Assembly (NCBI GenBank): GCA_031261125.1
Contig: JAISJZ010000050.1
Coordinates: 1-5,960, forward strand
Source: Planctomycetaceae bacterium
GTDB lineage: Bacteria > Planctomycetota > Planctomycetia > Pirellulales > Thermoguttaceae
Direction of reading: 5' to 3'
DNA: 5,960 nt
The notes under the pieces are model-generated. The model was not told the origin of the DNA. It saw nothing but the letters and a program-made list of their open reading frames with translations, and searched no databases. Position 1 is the first letter of the stretch. Each line of letters starts with the position of its first letter. A program made the translations under genes and the position numbers. This document shows positions 1 through 5,960 of this stretch, one piece after another.

Positions 1-588
1 AGTGTCCCTTCTTCAATATCCCGTACAGTTTTGAACCCCGCGCTCCGAACTTGCCCGGTGTCGTTCGCATCACGTCGTCGTAACGATAGAAGCCGTACTT
101 CGGCACCAACTCGTTGAACGAGGCATACCACTTGTTTTTAATCGGGTCTTTGGCAAGATTCGGAACATTAGCGGTTTTCCTGGCAATCTCATCCGTATGG
201 CACGCAACGCAATGTTTATCCAAAACCGGTTGAACCAAAAGCGGATAACTAAACGGATTGGAAGCCGGATGGTCTGGTTCTAATTTCGACGGCTTGCGTT
301 GGAATGCCTTTGCCGTACCAACAGATGTAATCTTCGGTGTCGTCGTTTTTTGCTCGTGGCAACCGTTGCAAGATAACATTTCACCGTCGTGCAGATACAA
401 CGAACTCCGCATAGATTGAACCGCCAGCCCGTCTTCGTCAAGAACTTGGAGCAACAATTCACGGCGCGGCGGGACAGTAAAATACACGCTGCCGTCTTCC
501 TCTATCGGAACGGTTCCAAGAACGTGCCGAGCCAAAACGACGGTATCCCTGGACGACCGATCACGAAAACCGATTTCGTGCGGTGGAT

Positions 589-708
589 TTCCCGGCGGAA
601 CTGACATCGGGACCCATTCGGGAAATGGCTTTCCCGACGAAACCAACATCGGGATATATGGAAATGGCCTTCCCGACGGAACCGACATCGGAATCCATTC
701 GAGAACCC
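589..708 (-). repeat. Three-copy in-frame 39-42 bp tandem repeat in the HzsA-related gene
   Basis: Units begin at 589, 631 and 670 on the plus strand, each with TTCCCGRCG, then AACC/AACT, ACATCGG and a variable CATTCG-AAATGG tail. Unit lengths are 42, 39 and about 39 bp, all multiples of three, so the frame is kept. In protein they read EWIPMSVPSGRPF (745-757), PYIPMLVSSGKPF (758-770) and PEWVPMSVPPGNP (771-783). They lie just before the segment ARHVLGTVPIEEDGS, which leads towards the haem motifs. Collapsing them to one copy gives a smoother sequence, so two extra copies are the likely novelty. Confidence 0.85.
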
Positions 709-1732
709 GAAGTTCCTTCAACTTCGTTCCTTCCGGCAACGAACGGAGCGACTGATAAACATTGTTAATCGAAACCGTTCCCGGTTCCAGTGAACCCAGT
801 TTGTCCCGCATCGGCAAAAGATACGGCTGCGGTTCGATGTCGGCGGAAATCTGTTGCGGCGGAGCGGGCGGAGTCGGTGTCGGTCGAAGCGGAATCGGCG
901 AAATACAGCCGATTTCCGGGTCGCGGTAAATCAATTCCTTGTTCCCGAAAGCATCGACGAGGTAGATTCCGTAATCGCCGCGATAATAATTCCTGTTGTG
1001 CCTTGATGTGTTCTTATTTCGCCATTCAAATCCGTTACAGGTATCCGTCGAAAAGTCCGCAACGGCAAGATAATACTTTTCCGAAAGCGGATACGGTGTT
1101 CCATAAGTCAGCGTTCCGCCCTGACTTTCCGGGAAGGCAACTTCCGGTGTCAATCGCTTAACCGGAGCCATATCATCGTTGTCTTCGACACGAGGGTCAA
1201 CAAGAACCAGCGAACCGTAAGACTGTCCGTGATGCGGTGCCGCCGTTGCAACAAATTTTGGAGAATCGGGAACCATTCGGCAATCGAGTTCCATATCGGG
1301 ACGCAAATTCCGGGAAGCAAAGTTGCCGTGAATATGCCGCGCATCCCGACCATCCAGCGTCGTTGTCCACGGCATATGAGCCGCACAAGCATTTCGGTCA
1401 GGATAATCCCAACGGGTGTACAAAATCCGACCGTCGTGAGTTACGCTCGGTTGCCATTCATTCGTTTCGTGATAACTCAAACACCGCATTTGCGAACCGT
1501 CCGGGTTCATATCGAACAACGTAAAAGTCGGCACCGCATCACCGCAGCGTATATACCCGCCGCGCCGCTCCGTGATAAGCGCCATTCTGCCGTTCGGCAA
1601 CCAGCACGGGTCGAAATCGTTCCACGTCCCGTCGGTAATTTGTTTCAACCCGCTGCCGTCAATGTTCGACGTGAAAATATGAAAACAACGTTGTTCGTTC
1701 CAATGCCCCTTTGTCGGGTCGGTATGAAAACG

Positions 1733-1735
1733 TTA
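1733..1735 (-). other. In-frame TAA inside the HzsA-related gene
   Basis: The minus strand reads GAT AAA GCA TAA CGT TTT CAT ACC, with family-like sequence in the same frame on both sides, so no frameshift is involved. One substitution (for example to CAA, GAA, AAA or TAC) would restore a protein of at least 977 residues. The lipoprotein and the DUF1559 gene in this window both end in TAA, so a reassigned TAA codon is unlikely. The nearest downstream ATG (in NGRMAL, residue 450) falls inside a repeat and has no visible ribosome binding site. Confidence 0.9.
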
Positions 1736-2953
1736 TGCTTTATCGCCTTCACATTCGACGTAAGCAAACGCTAACTTTTTTGCATCGTAAGAAATGTCCG
1801 GTGAAAGGAACGAACCGGATGTCAACTTTTTGCCTGCCAAACGTCCGTTTTCGACAGTTGCATTTGCCAGCAGATTTTTTACGGTTGGCGCGAGTCCCGC
1901 CGCTAACTTTTTTGTGTCGAAGTCCATTACGAATACGCCGCCGCCGGGAGGGATGTTGATGCCTTCATACTGGTAGCACATATGATTGATCGTTGCCCGA
2001 TGCTTTGTAACAAAGAGCAGTTCCTTGAAATCGAGCAGCGGATTGGAAAACGCAATTTGCCGGCGCAGTTCGCAGATTTTGGTAAAAAGTGCGAACCGTT
2101 TTGCCGTGTCCTCAACCGGTGTGTTTGCAACTTCGGCTTGCAGCAAAGTCAGTCCCGCCGCTAACGGTGATTGTAAATCCGCTGCCAACGCTTTTGCCCG
2201 ACGGAAAACCACATCAACAGGGTCGCAGTCGCCATCAAGTATCAACGCCTCAGGCAGAAACGTTTCGGCGGCGATAACATCGAATCGGGCTTTACCGCGA
2301 ATACCGTTGGTCAGGCGCACATATTCGACAAAGCGTTCCGGGTCAGGATTGTTAAGTTCCGCACGCAGATTTTCCTTCTCTGTTTCGGACATTAAAGAAC
2401 TCTTCGCCTTGAACGTGCCGGAATCGCAGAACAGTTCGATTTCCAATTCCGGCAGTATCGTATAACACGACTTATCCAAATTACCAAGTTTGAGAATAAA
2501 ATACCGCCCCGTTTTCGGTTTGGCAAAATCAATCCTGTTCGCTGTGTTGCCGGTTTTAACGTGATTGCCGGGCTTGGTAACATCATCGGTTACATAGACC
2601 TCATAATCATTAGGAAAGTTCTTGAGTGCATTCGAGAACACCTTGAAGATATCGCCGTTGGAAGCGGTATCCGGGACAGTTACAATGAATCCTTTCATTT
2701 CACGGGGCTGACCGAAATCAACCGCCAAGGTATAGGGTCCGGTATCGAGGATCAGAATATCGGGAGGCGTTGGAACTTGGTGCCAACCTTCGCCCCGCCA
2801 TTGGGCATACCAAAGGTTTTTCGGTTCGCCGTTCGGTTTTGCTCCTTTGTCTCGGCTATCGGCTTGCACTGGCAAGGACAAAATGCAAAGGAATGCTCCT
2901 AAAAACAAATAACGGTAAAGATGGTTTTGCATATTTTTTTCATAGCACTTGTA

Positions 2954-2969
2954 GGAACTTCTAAAAACC
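2954..2969. repeat. Isolated copy of the miniature element's terminal sequence
   Basis: The sequence GGAACTTCTAAAAACC matches the 17 bp terminal repeat GGCAACTTCTAAAAACC of the element at 5656-5746 except for one missing C. The match extends by one further T to the inner side of the element's right end. No partner copy in inverted orientation is visible nearby, so this is a solo end or a remnant. It lies in the 5' leader of the HzsA-related gene, about 22 bp upstream of its ATG. Confidence 0.6.
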
Positions 2970-2995
2970 TTTATGTTTTTTATTTGACATTAGAT

Positions 2996-3028
2996 ATTAT
3001 AATCGAAAAACGAAAAATTTGCGATTAT
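2996..3028 (-). promoter_or_regulatory. Candidate promoter -10 overlapped by a dyad, upstream of the HzsA-related gene
   Basis: The minus strand carries a perfect TATAAT at 3001-2996, about 64 bp before the ATG at 2932. The corresponding -35 position reads TCGCAA, which is weak. A 7 bp inverted repeat, ATAATCG at 2999-3005 and CGATTAT at 3022-3028 with a 16 bp AT-rich spacer, overlaps the -10 and spans the spacer as an operator would. The surrounding 155 bp gap (2933-3087) is AT-rich, has no ORF of interest and no convincing terminator for the upstream lipoprotein gene. Confidence 0.35.
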
Positions 3029-3087
3029 CTTTTTTCTGTAACTATTCACGCTTATTTTTCGCTCTTGTAATGGAGGTTTCCATCTGT

Positions 3088-3537
3088 TTATTTTGTGGTC
3101 AGTTCAAAGTTAAAGATGTTTTTTTCACCTTTTTCAACTTTGACCGAGGCGATGCCGGATGTTTTGACATCTTCATATTTTTGCGGAACAACATACGTTA
3201 TCTTCGGTTGCCGGTCGCCGAATTTCTTAAGGTATTCATCCATATCGAGTTCAGCACCTTCAATTTCCACTTTGGAAAACGTGACGTTATATTCTCCCGG
3301 AATCGCGCCGCCTCCGACCGTGGCTCCGCCTGTTGTGAGCGTATATTTTCCCGTATCGTCTGTCAAACCGCCTGCGGAAATATCACCGCCGACCGGATTG
3401 AAATTCACACTGATTCCTTGTACCGGATTACCGTCCAGCAACACCGTACCGGAAACCTTGATCGTACCGAAAGGATTAGGATTGTTACAACCGATGGCTG
3501 CAAAGCATAATAACAATAGGATAATAATGTGTTTCAT
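3088..3537 (-). CDS. Small lipoprotein with carboxypeptidase-regulatory-like (transthyretin-like) domain
   Basis: This 149-residue protein starts at ATG 3537 and ends with TAA. Residues 1-16 form a short basic then hydrophobic signal (MKHIIILLLLCFAAIG) followed by Cys17 in an AIGC lipobox, so it should be processed by signal peptidase II and lipid-anchored. Residues about 27-95 show the beta-sandwich pattern seen in planctomycete carboxypeptidase-regulatory-like lipoproteins: VSGTVLLDGNPVQGISVNF, then DDTGKYTL, a glycine-rich turn, and PGEYNVTF. The C-terminal third is charged and ends in beta-rich sequence. Such lipoproteins often follow DUF1559 genes in Planctomycetes, as here with a 111 bp gap, which suggests one transcript. 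The only SD-like AGGG lies 16 nt from the ATG, too far to be convincing. The exact role is unknown; surface binding or assembly is only an inference. Confidence 0.88.
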   Translation of the reverse strand: MKHIIILLLLCFAAIGCNNPNPFGTIKVSGTVLLDGNPVQGISVNFNPVGGDISAGGLTDDTGKYTLTTGGATVGGGAIPGEYNVTFSKVEIEGAELDMDEYLKKFGDRQPKITYVVPQKYEDVKTSGIASVKVEKGEKNIFNFELTTK

Positions 3538-3573
3538 TGGGATTTTTATCTATCCCTTTCAGGGGGAGTGAAT

Positions 3574-3591
3574 GCGCGGCGTGAACCGCGC
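3574..3591. other. GC-rich intercistronic hairpin between the DUF1559 gene and the lipoprotein gene
   Basis: GCGCGG at 3574-3579 pairs perfectly with CCGCGC at 3586-3591 across a 6-base loop. A smaller CCCT/AGGG stem lies at 3554-3564. Neither is followed by a T run on the minus strand, so this is not a canonical intrinsic terminator. It could stabilise or process an mRNA carrying both genes. Confidence 0.4.
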
Positions 3592-3648
3592 TCTGAAGGT
3601 TAGGTTGTGATTAACTCATTACACCCACCAATGATGATACTTTCCGTT

Positions 3649-4806
3649 TTACGGCAACGCCGTTGCCTCACCACCGTTGATGCTGCCGAGTTCCGACCAT
3701 ACGCCATAACTGAACGTACCGTCACTGTCATAGGGCGACGGCGGCGGGGCATCATTAGATTGCCATGTAACCAAACGGTGCAAATTTGCTGTGTGGATAG
3801 TGTCACTGATAAAGTGTACGCTACCATCAAGGAAAGACGTATTCACGCCGCCGGTATGATTGCTGCTTGCCGAAACCCATACGTATCGCCAAGCCCAGTG
3901 ACAACTCGGACTATTCGGCGGAAGAAGCGTATGAAATTGGGTTTGATGACCATTGTAGTCCCATGCACGACGTCCCAGATTATGGGTCAAATCCGTCAGT
4001 GTCGCTTGGGTGGGCGATTTAAACATATTACCGCTTCCTTTCAAGTTGAGACAGGTTTGCGGAACCCGGTTATAGTGGGCTAAAACTCCTGAGGCAATTT
4101 TCATTTTGTAGTTTCCGCCGGTGTTTCCGCCGTATCCATCACTGATAATTCCCTCACTGTATGCCACCGAGTTGCTGGTTCCATCAGTAACAAGCTCAAA
4201 TCCCCCGGAATACCGAGCGGCACGTAACCAACTTCGAGACACCGGGAGTGCTTCGTTGGGTTTGACGCTGGTGGCCATATTAGTGTCATTAGAGAAGTCC
4301 GAACAAGCCAAATCGGCACGGCTTCCACGGTAACTGATAAAGCATTGACCAGTGGTAATTGTACCAGTAAACGGTTGTGGTTGTGGAAAAAGAGACACAT
4401 TATTGTCGGAAGGACAAAGGAACGCGGCAATTTTCACCTGTGCCGCAAAACGTATTGACGGCTGTGATGCTCCCGCATCACCGGCAGCCCCTGCGACATA
4501 CGGCTGGATCAACTCCGAGTAAAGGGCTGATTGTTCAATAAATGGAGTCAGCACGACGTTCGCACCGGCTCGCGTAAGTCCGGCTGCCTGACAAATCGGG
4601 TCGTAAGACGAAGCGGGAAAGCGGTTGTGGACATCGTGAAAGTTGTGAATGGCAAGCCCGATTTGTTTGAGATTGTTGCTGCATTGCATCCGCCTTGCCG
4701 CTTCCCGCGCTGCCTGAACCGCAGGCAAGAGCAAGGCAATCAATACGCCGATAATGGCAATGACGACGAGCAGTTCAACGAGCGTGAACCCCCGATTTAG
4801 CCGCAA
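3649..4806 (-). CDS. DUF1559 family prepilin-like protein; 5' part out of frame
   Basis: The in-frame start available is TTG 4806, giving 385 residues. Residues 6-11 are the type IV prepilin site GFTLVE: cleavage after Gly6, Phe7 to be methylated, Glu11 at position +5. A hydrophobic helix (LLVVIAIIGVLIALLLPAV) and the hallmark AAREAARRMQCSNNLKQIGLA follow. The C-terminal DUF1559 signature NHTGGVNTSFLDGSVHFIS lies at about 316-334, and the end YGVWSELGSINGGE is typical. The product should sit in the inner membrane as a pseudopilin-like protein; planctomycetes carry many paralogues of unclear function. The same frame stays open upstream of the TTG through a hydrophobic, protein-like stretch (SEILFFLLWLLAHTFGAGAK). 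The TTG has no Shine-Dalgarno, whereas ATG 4994 has an excellent one but is offset by two bases. The full product is probably 447 residues when the GA tract at 4929-4941 has one unit fewer. Confidence 0.85.
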   Translation of the reverse strand: MRLNRGFTLVELLVVIAIIGVLIALLLPAVQAAREAARRMQCSNNLKQIGLAIHNFHDVHNRFPASSYDPICQAAGLTRAGANVVLTPFIEQSALYSELIQPYVAGAAGDAGASQPSIRFAAQVKIAAFLCPSDNNVSLFPQPQPFTGTITTGQCFISYRGSRADLACSDFSNDTNMATSVKPNEALPVSRSWLRAARYSGGFELVTDGTSNSVAYSEGIISDGYGGNTGGNYKMKIASGVLAHYNRVPQTCLNLKGSGNMFKSPTQATLTDLTHNLGRRAWDYNGHQTQFHTLLPPNSPSCHWAWRYVWVSASSNHTGGVNTSFLDGSVHFISDTIHTANLHRLVTWQSNDAPPPSPYDSDGTFSYGVWSELGSINGGEATALP

Positions 4807-4916
4807 ACGCTTCGGCCTGCGAGAGGTGCATCGTTTAGCCCCGGCACCAAAGGTGTGGGCGAGAAGCCAAAGCAGAAAAAAGAGAATTTCCGAGAAAAAA
4901 CTCTCAAGTTTAGCAA

Positions 4917-4994
4917 TCAGATTGCCGACTCTCTCTCTCTCGGTTTGGGCGCGCTAAATTCTTTAGTAGAATTCGTAGGATAAGTGGAATTCAT
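4917..4994 (-). CDS. Displaced 5' end of the DUF1559 gene (25-codon ORF as read)
   Basis: ATG 4994 follows AAGGAG (5007-5002) with a 7 nt spacer, itself just downstream of a strong promoter, so translation should begin here. The reading starts MNSTYPTNSTKEFSAPKPRE and stops at TGA 4919-4917, shortly after the GA tract. Removing one GA unit joins this segment to VGNLIAKLES and onward to the prepilin domain with no stop, giving 62 codons before the TTG at 4806. I therefore read this as the true N-terminus of the DUF1559 gene and not as an independent peptide gene. Confidence 0.7.
   Translation of the reverse strand: MNSTYPTNSTKEFSAPKPRERESAI
4929..4941 (-). repeat. GA dinucleotide microsatellite, G(AG)6, in the 5' coding region of the DUF1559 gene
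   Basis: Thirteen bases of perfectly alternating CT on the plus strand read G(AG)6 on the minus strand, encoding alternating Arg and Glu. Tracts of this kind can gain or lose units by slipped-strand pairing. At the present length the ATG 4994 frame terminates early; loss of one unit (2 bp) restores the full gene. Confidence 0.9.
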
Positions 4995-5001
4995 AGCAAT
5001 A

Positions 5002-5007
5002 CTCCTT
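5002..5007 (-). promoter_or_regulatory. Shine-Dalgarno that favours the ATG at 4994
   Basis: AAGGAG on the minus strand lies 7 nt before ATG 4994. It is the best ribosome binding site in the window and argues that the DUF1559 gene starts at 4994 and not at TTG 4806. Confidence 0.85.
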
Positions 5008-5031
5008 AAATAGGGGTTGGTATATCGCGGT

Positions 5032-5059
5032 ATTATACTTCAAAATCGGAAAAAGTCAA
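5032..5059 (-). promoter_or_regulatory. Sigma70-type promoter of the DUF1559 gene
   Basis: TTGACT at 5059-5054 and a perfect TATAAT at 5037-5032 are separated by 16 bp. Transcription would start near 5025, giving a leader of about 30 nt before the Shine-Dalgarno-led ATG at 4994. The promoter begins about 20 bp after the stop codon of the phosphoesterase remnant, so the DUF1559 gene is an independent unit. Confidence 0.75.
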
Positions 5060-5068
5060 GGGGGGGGG
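5060..5068 (-). repeat. Nine-base C homopolymer abutting the -35 element
   Basis: Nine G on the plus strand (C on the minus strand) lie directly upstream of TTGACT. Homopolymers of this length are prone to slippage and to sequencing error. A length change here would not alter the -35/-10 spacing, only the upstream context. Confidence 0.8.
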
Positions 5069-5080
5069 CTTTAATTTTTT

Positions 5081-5942
5081 TTATTTTCCCCGCCAAATTT
5101 TTATGCACCCCGTCAATGGACACGATGCGGGTGTGTTGTCCGAAACGGCAACTTTCGGTTTCGCTTCTTCGGGAAACACCGGTGCAACGGTATCCTTGTG
5201 ATTCTTGTAGGTGAACTTGCTACCGTCAAACGGTGCCTCGACCGTCCACTTGGGCAAAATTTCCTCGTTGCGGTAGGTGTCCCAGCGTTCGATTTCGACA
5301 TTGCCGTTCGGCTGTACAGCGGCAATCAATCCTTCGGTGATGTTTGTGTACTTTTCTGGATGGATACCAGCACTCAAAATTTTCGGCTCCACTTCGCTGT
5401 ACGTTGTACTGCCGTCGTTGACCGACGTGAATTTGTTCTGATAAATGGAACGGGGATTACCAATCGGAAAATGCGAGTGTCCCGAAAAAACAACCGCCTG
5501 CGGATACTGATTCAACACGGAAAGAAAGCAACGGTTTCCGGCACGAGTTTTTTGTCGTTGAACGTTGCCGCAACCATATCATATTCGTTTGCCTTTCCGC
5601 TGTTTGTCAAATCACCCGCGACGAAAATAGCATCGACCAGCGGCGTTTTACTCAAGGCAACTTCTAAAAACCCATCGTCGCGAAACATCAAACCCCGTAA
5701 AATAAAGAACTTGTTAAATGAAAACGTGAGGTTTTTAGAAGTTGCCTCAAAAGATTTTTGAGCGTTTTCGGAACTTTCACCTTTGCCCCTTCGCCGCGGT
5801 TGTTCTCGAAATGTGTGTCCGAAATCACTGCAAAGCGTGGAAGTGATGTGTCCGTCGCGATGCTTGTGGAGTCGGTTCACGACAGTAACGAATTTTTGGA
5901 ATTTTTTCCGGCGAAGAGCGAAGAGGAGCAGATGAAGCCATA
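5081..5942 (-). pseudogene. Calcineurin-like metallophosphoesterase remnant, split by a miniature element and an internal deletion
   Basis: Three pieces in different frames assemble into a metallophosphoesterase. Piece 1 (to about 5748) reads FAVISDTHFENNRGEGAK and VPKTLKNLL, with the first metal motif DTH at 5819-5811. Piece 2 (from about 5651) reads SKTPLVDAIFVAGDLTNSGK, with the GD motif at 5616-5611. Piece 3 reads VLNQYPQAVVFSGHSHFP, with GHSH at 5482-5471, and runs to TAA at 5083-5081. Pieces 1 and 2 join in frame when the 91 bp element and one 4 bp duplicate are removed. Between GD and GHSH only about 40 residues remain and no GNHD/E motif is present, although such enzymes normally have over 100 residues there, so an internal deletion with a frame change near 5525 is likely. 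Upstream, the piece 1 frame contains TGA at 5879-5877 and 5945-5943 and no ATG start; FICSSSLFA between them resembles a signal peptide end. The enzyme cannot be functional as read. The true 5' end may lie outside the window. Confidence 0.8.
5656..5746. mobile_element. 91 bp MITE-like element with perfect 17 bp terminal inverted repeats and TCAA target duplication
   Basis: The ends are GGCAACTTCTAAAAACC at 5656-5672 and its exact reverse complement at 5730-5746, flanked by TCAA at 5652-5655 and at 5747-5750. The 57 bp interior has no coding capacity, so it is non-autonomous and would need a transposase supplied elsewhere. Its removal together with one TCAA restores KNLLSKTPLVDAIFVAGDLT in the phosphoesterase, which is strong evidence for a genuine insertion. 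The transposase family is not identifiable from the window. An outlying single end occurs at 2954-2969. Confidence 0.85.
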
Positions 5943-5960
5943 TCAAGCCGAAGATTTTGT

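Larger units (their letters stand above)
1..2932 (-). pseudogene. HzsA-related secreted haem protein, interrupted by one in-frame stop; 3' end outside window
   Basis: The frame starting at ATG 2932 is open for 399 codons, meets TAA at 1735-1733, then continues in the same frame without another stop to the window edge (about 577 more codons). Residues 1-24 are a signal peptide ending near VQA, so the product is exported. Residues about 40-170 look like a discoidin (F5/8 type C) beta-sandwich. From about residue 310 comes the HZS-alpha-like middle part with TolB/PD40-type repeats (PDISYD at about 378, FDPCWLPNGR at 440-449, HETNEWQPSVTHDGR after that). Two haem c motifs follow: CNGCH at residues 855-859 (bases 370-356) and CVACH at 908-912 (211-197). 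Domain order matches HzsA-related proteins of planctomycetes, whose function is unknown; hydrazine synthesis is not implied. No clear Shine-Dalgarno precedes the ATG. The stop sits inside a conserved-looking stretch (VECEGDKA, stop, RFHTDP), so I call it a nonsense mutation or sequence error rather than two genes. Confidence 0.85.

Noticed and set aside
790..1161. Plus-strand open frame of 123 codons
   Set aside because: It lies wholly antisense to the continuous HzsA-related frame, is Arg/Ser-rich, and has no domain pattern; it is a shadow.
1229..1774. Plus-strand open frame of 181 codons
   Set aside because: Antisense to conserved HzsA-related sequence on both sides of the TAA; composition is typical of reverse-complement reading.
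1..2932. Hydrazine synthase subunit implying anammox metabolism
   Set aside because: HzsA-related proteins are common in non-anammox Planctomycetes and Verrucomicrobia, and no beta/gamma subunit or other anammox gene is present in the window.
3060..3087. Short TGGA-TCCA stem after the lipoprotein gene as a terminator
   Set aside because: Only 4 bp and without an adjacent U tract.
5060..5100. Possible terminator after the phosphoesterase remnant (GGGG ... CCCC around an AT-rich loop)
   Set aside because: The stem would be only 4-5 bp with a loop of about 18 bases, is not followed by a T run on the minus strand, and overlaps the next promoter.
5877..5945. Two in-frame TGA codons before the ISDTHF motif, suggesting TGA might encode an amino acid
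   Set aside because: The same gene has an insertion, a deletion and another frame change, so ordinary decay explains the stops; other proteins here use TGG for Trp and no independent gene requires TGA to be sense.
5512..5946. A single 144-residue minus-strand protein starting at TTG 5946
   Set aside because: Its first part is out of frame with ISDTHF and it reads through the inserted element; only its last third is real phosphoesterase sequence.

Overview
The window looks like a planctomycete chromosome or metagenome contig. The evidence is a prepilin-like DUF1559 protein, a small lipoprotein with a carboxypeptidase-regulatory-like fold next to it, and a large secreted protein of the HzsA-related (hydrazine synthase alpha-like) family with C-terminal CXXCH haem motifs. 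This set is typical of Planctomycetes and their relatives. All supportable genes lie on the minus strand. I see no RNA genes, CRISPR array or transposase.

Layout in minus-strand reading order. 5942-5081: a broken metallophosphoesterase, carrying a 91 bp miniature inverted-repeat element (5656-5746) and an apparent internal deletion. 5059-5032: a strong sigma70-type promoter, followed by a Shine-Dalgarno and ATG at 4994. That start runs into the DUF1559 prepilin-like gene (3649-4806, or to 4994 if full length), but a GA dinucleotide tract leaves it out of frame. 3537-3088: a small lipoprotein, probably co-transcribed. About 3028-2933: a promoter-like dyad and one isolated element end. 2932 to beyond position 1: an HzsA-related secreted multi-domain protein, open through the window edge except for one in-frame TAA at 1735-1733.

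The DUF1559 protein and lipoprotein probably act at the cell envelope, the first as an inner-membrane-anchored pseudopilin-like protein and the second as a lipid-anchored protein. The HzsA-related protein is exported and predicted to bind c-type haem. It does not by itself imply anammox metabolism, because relatives are widespread in non-anammox planctomycetes.

The main interest is the kinds of lesion present. The phosphoesterase holds a non-autonomous element with a clean 4 bp target duplication, whose removal restores the reading frame exactly. The DUF1559 gene has a (GA)6 tract where five units would join a good promoter, RBS and start to the rest of the protein, so it is a candidate phase-variable locus. 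The HzsA-like gene has a premature stop and an in-frame expansion of a 13-residue repeat. Either this region is decaying or switchable, or some of the lesions are assembly errors; the element insertion cannot be an assembly error.
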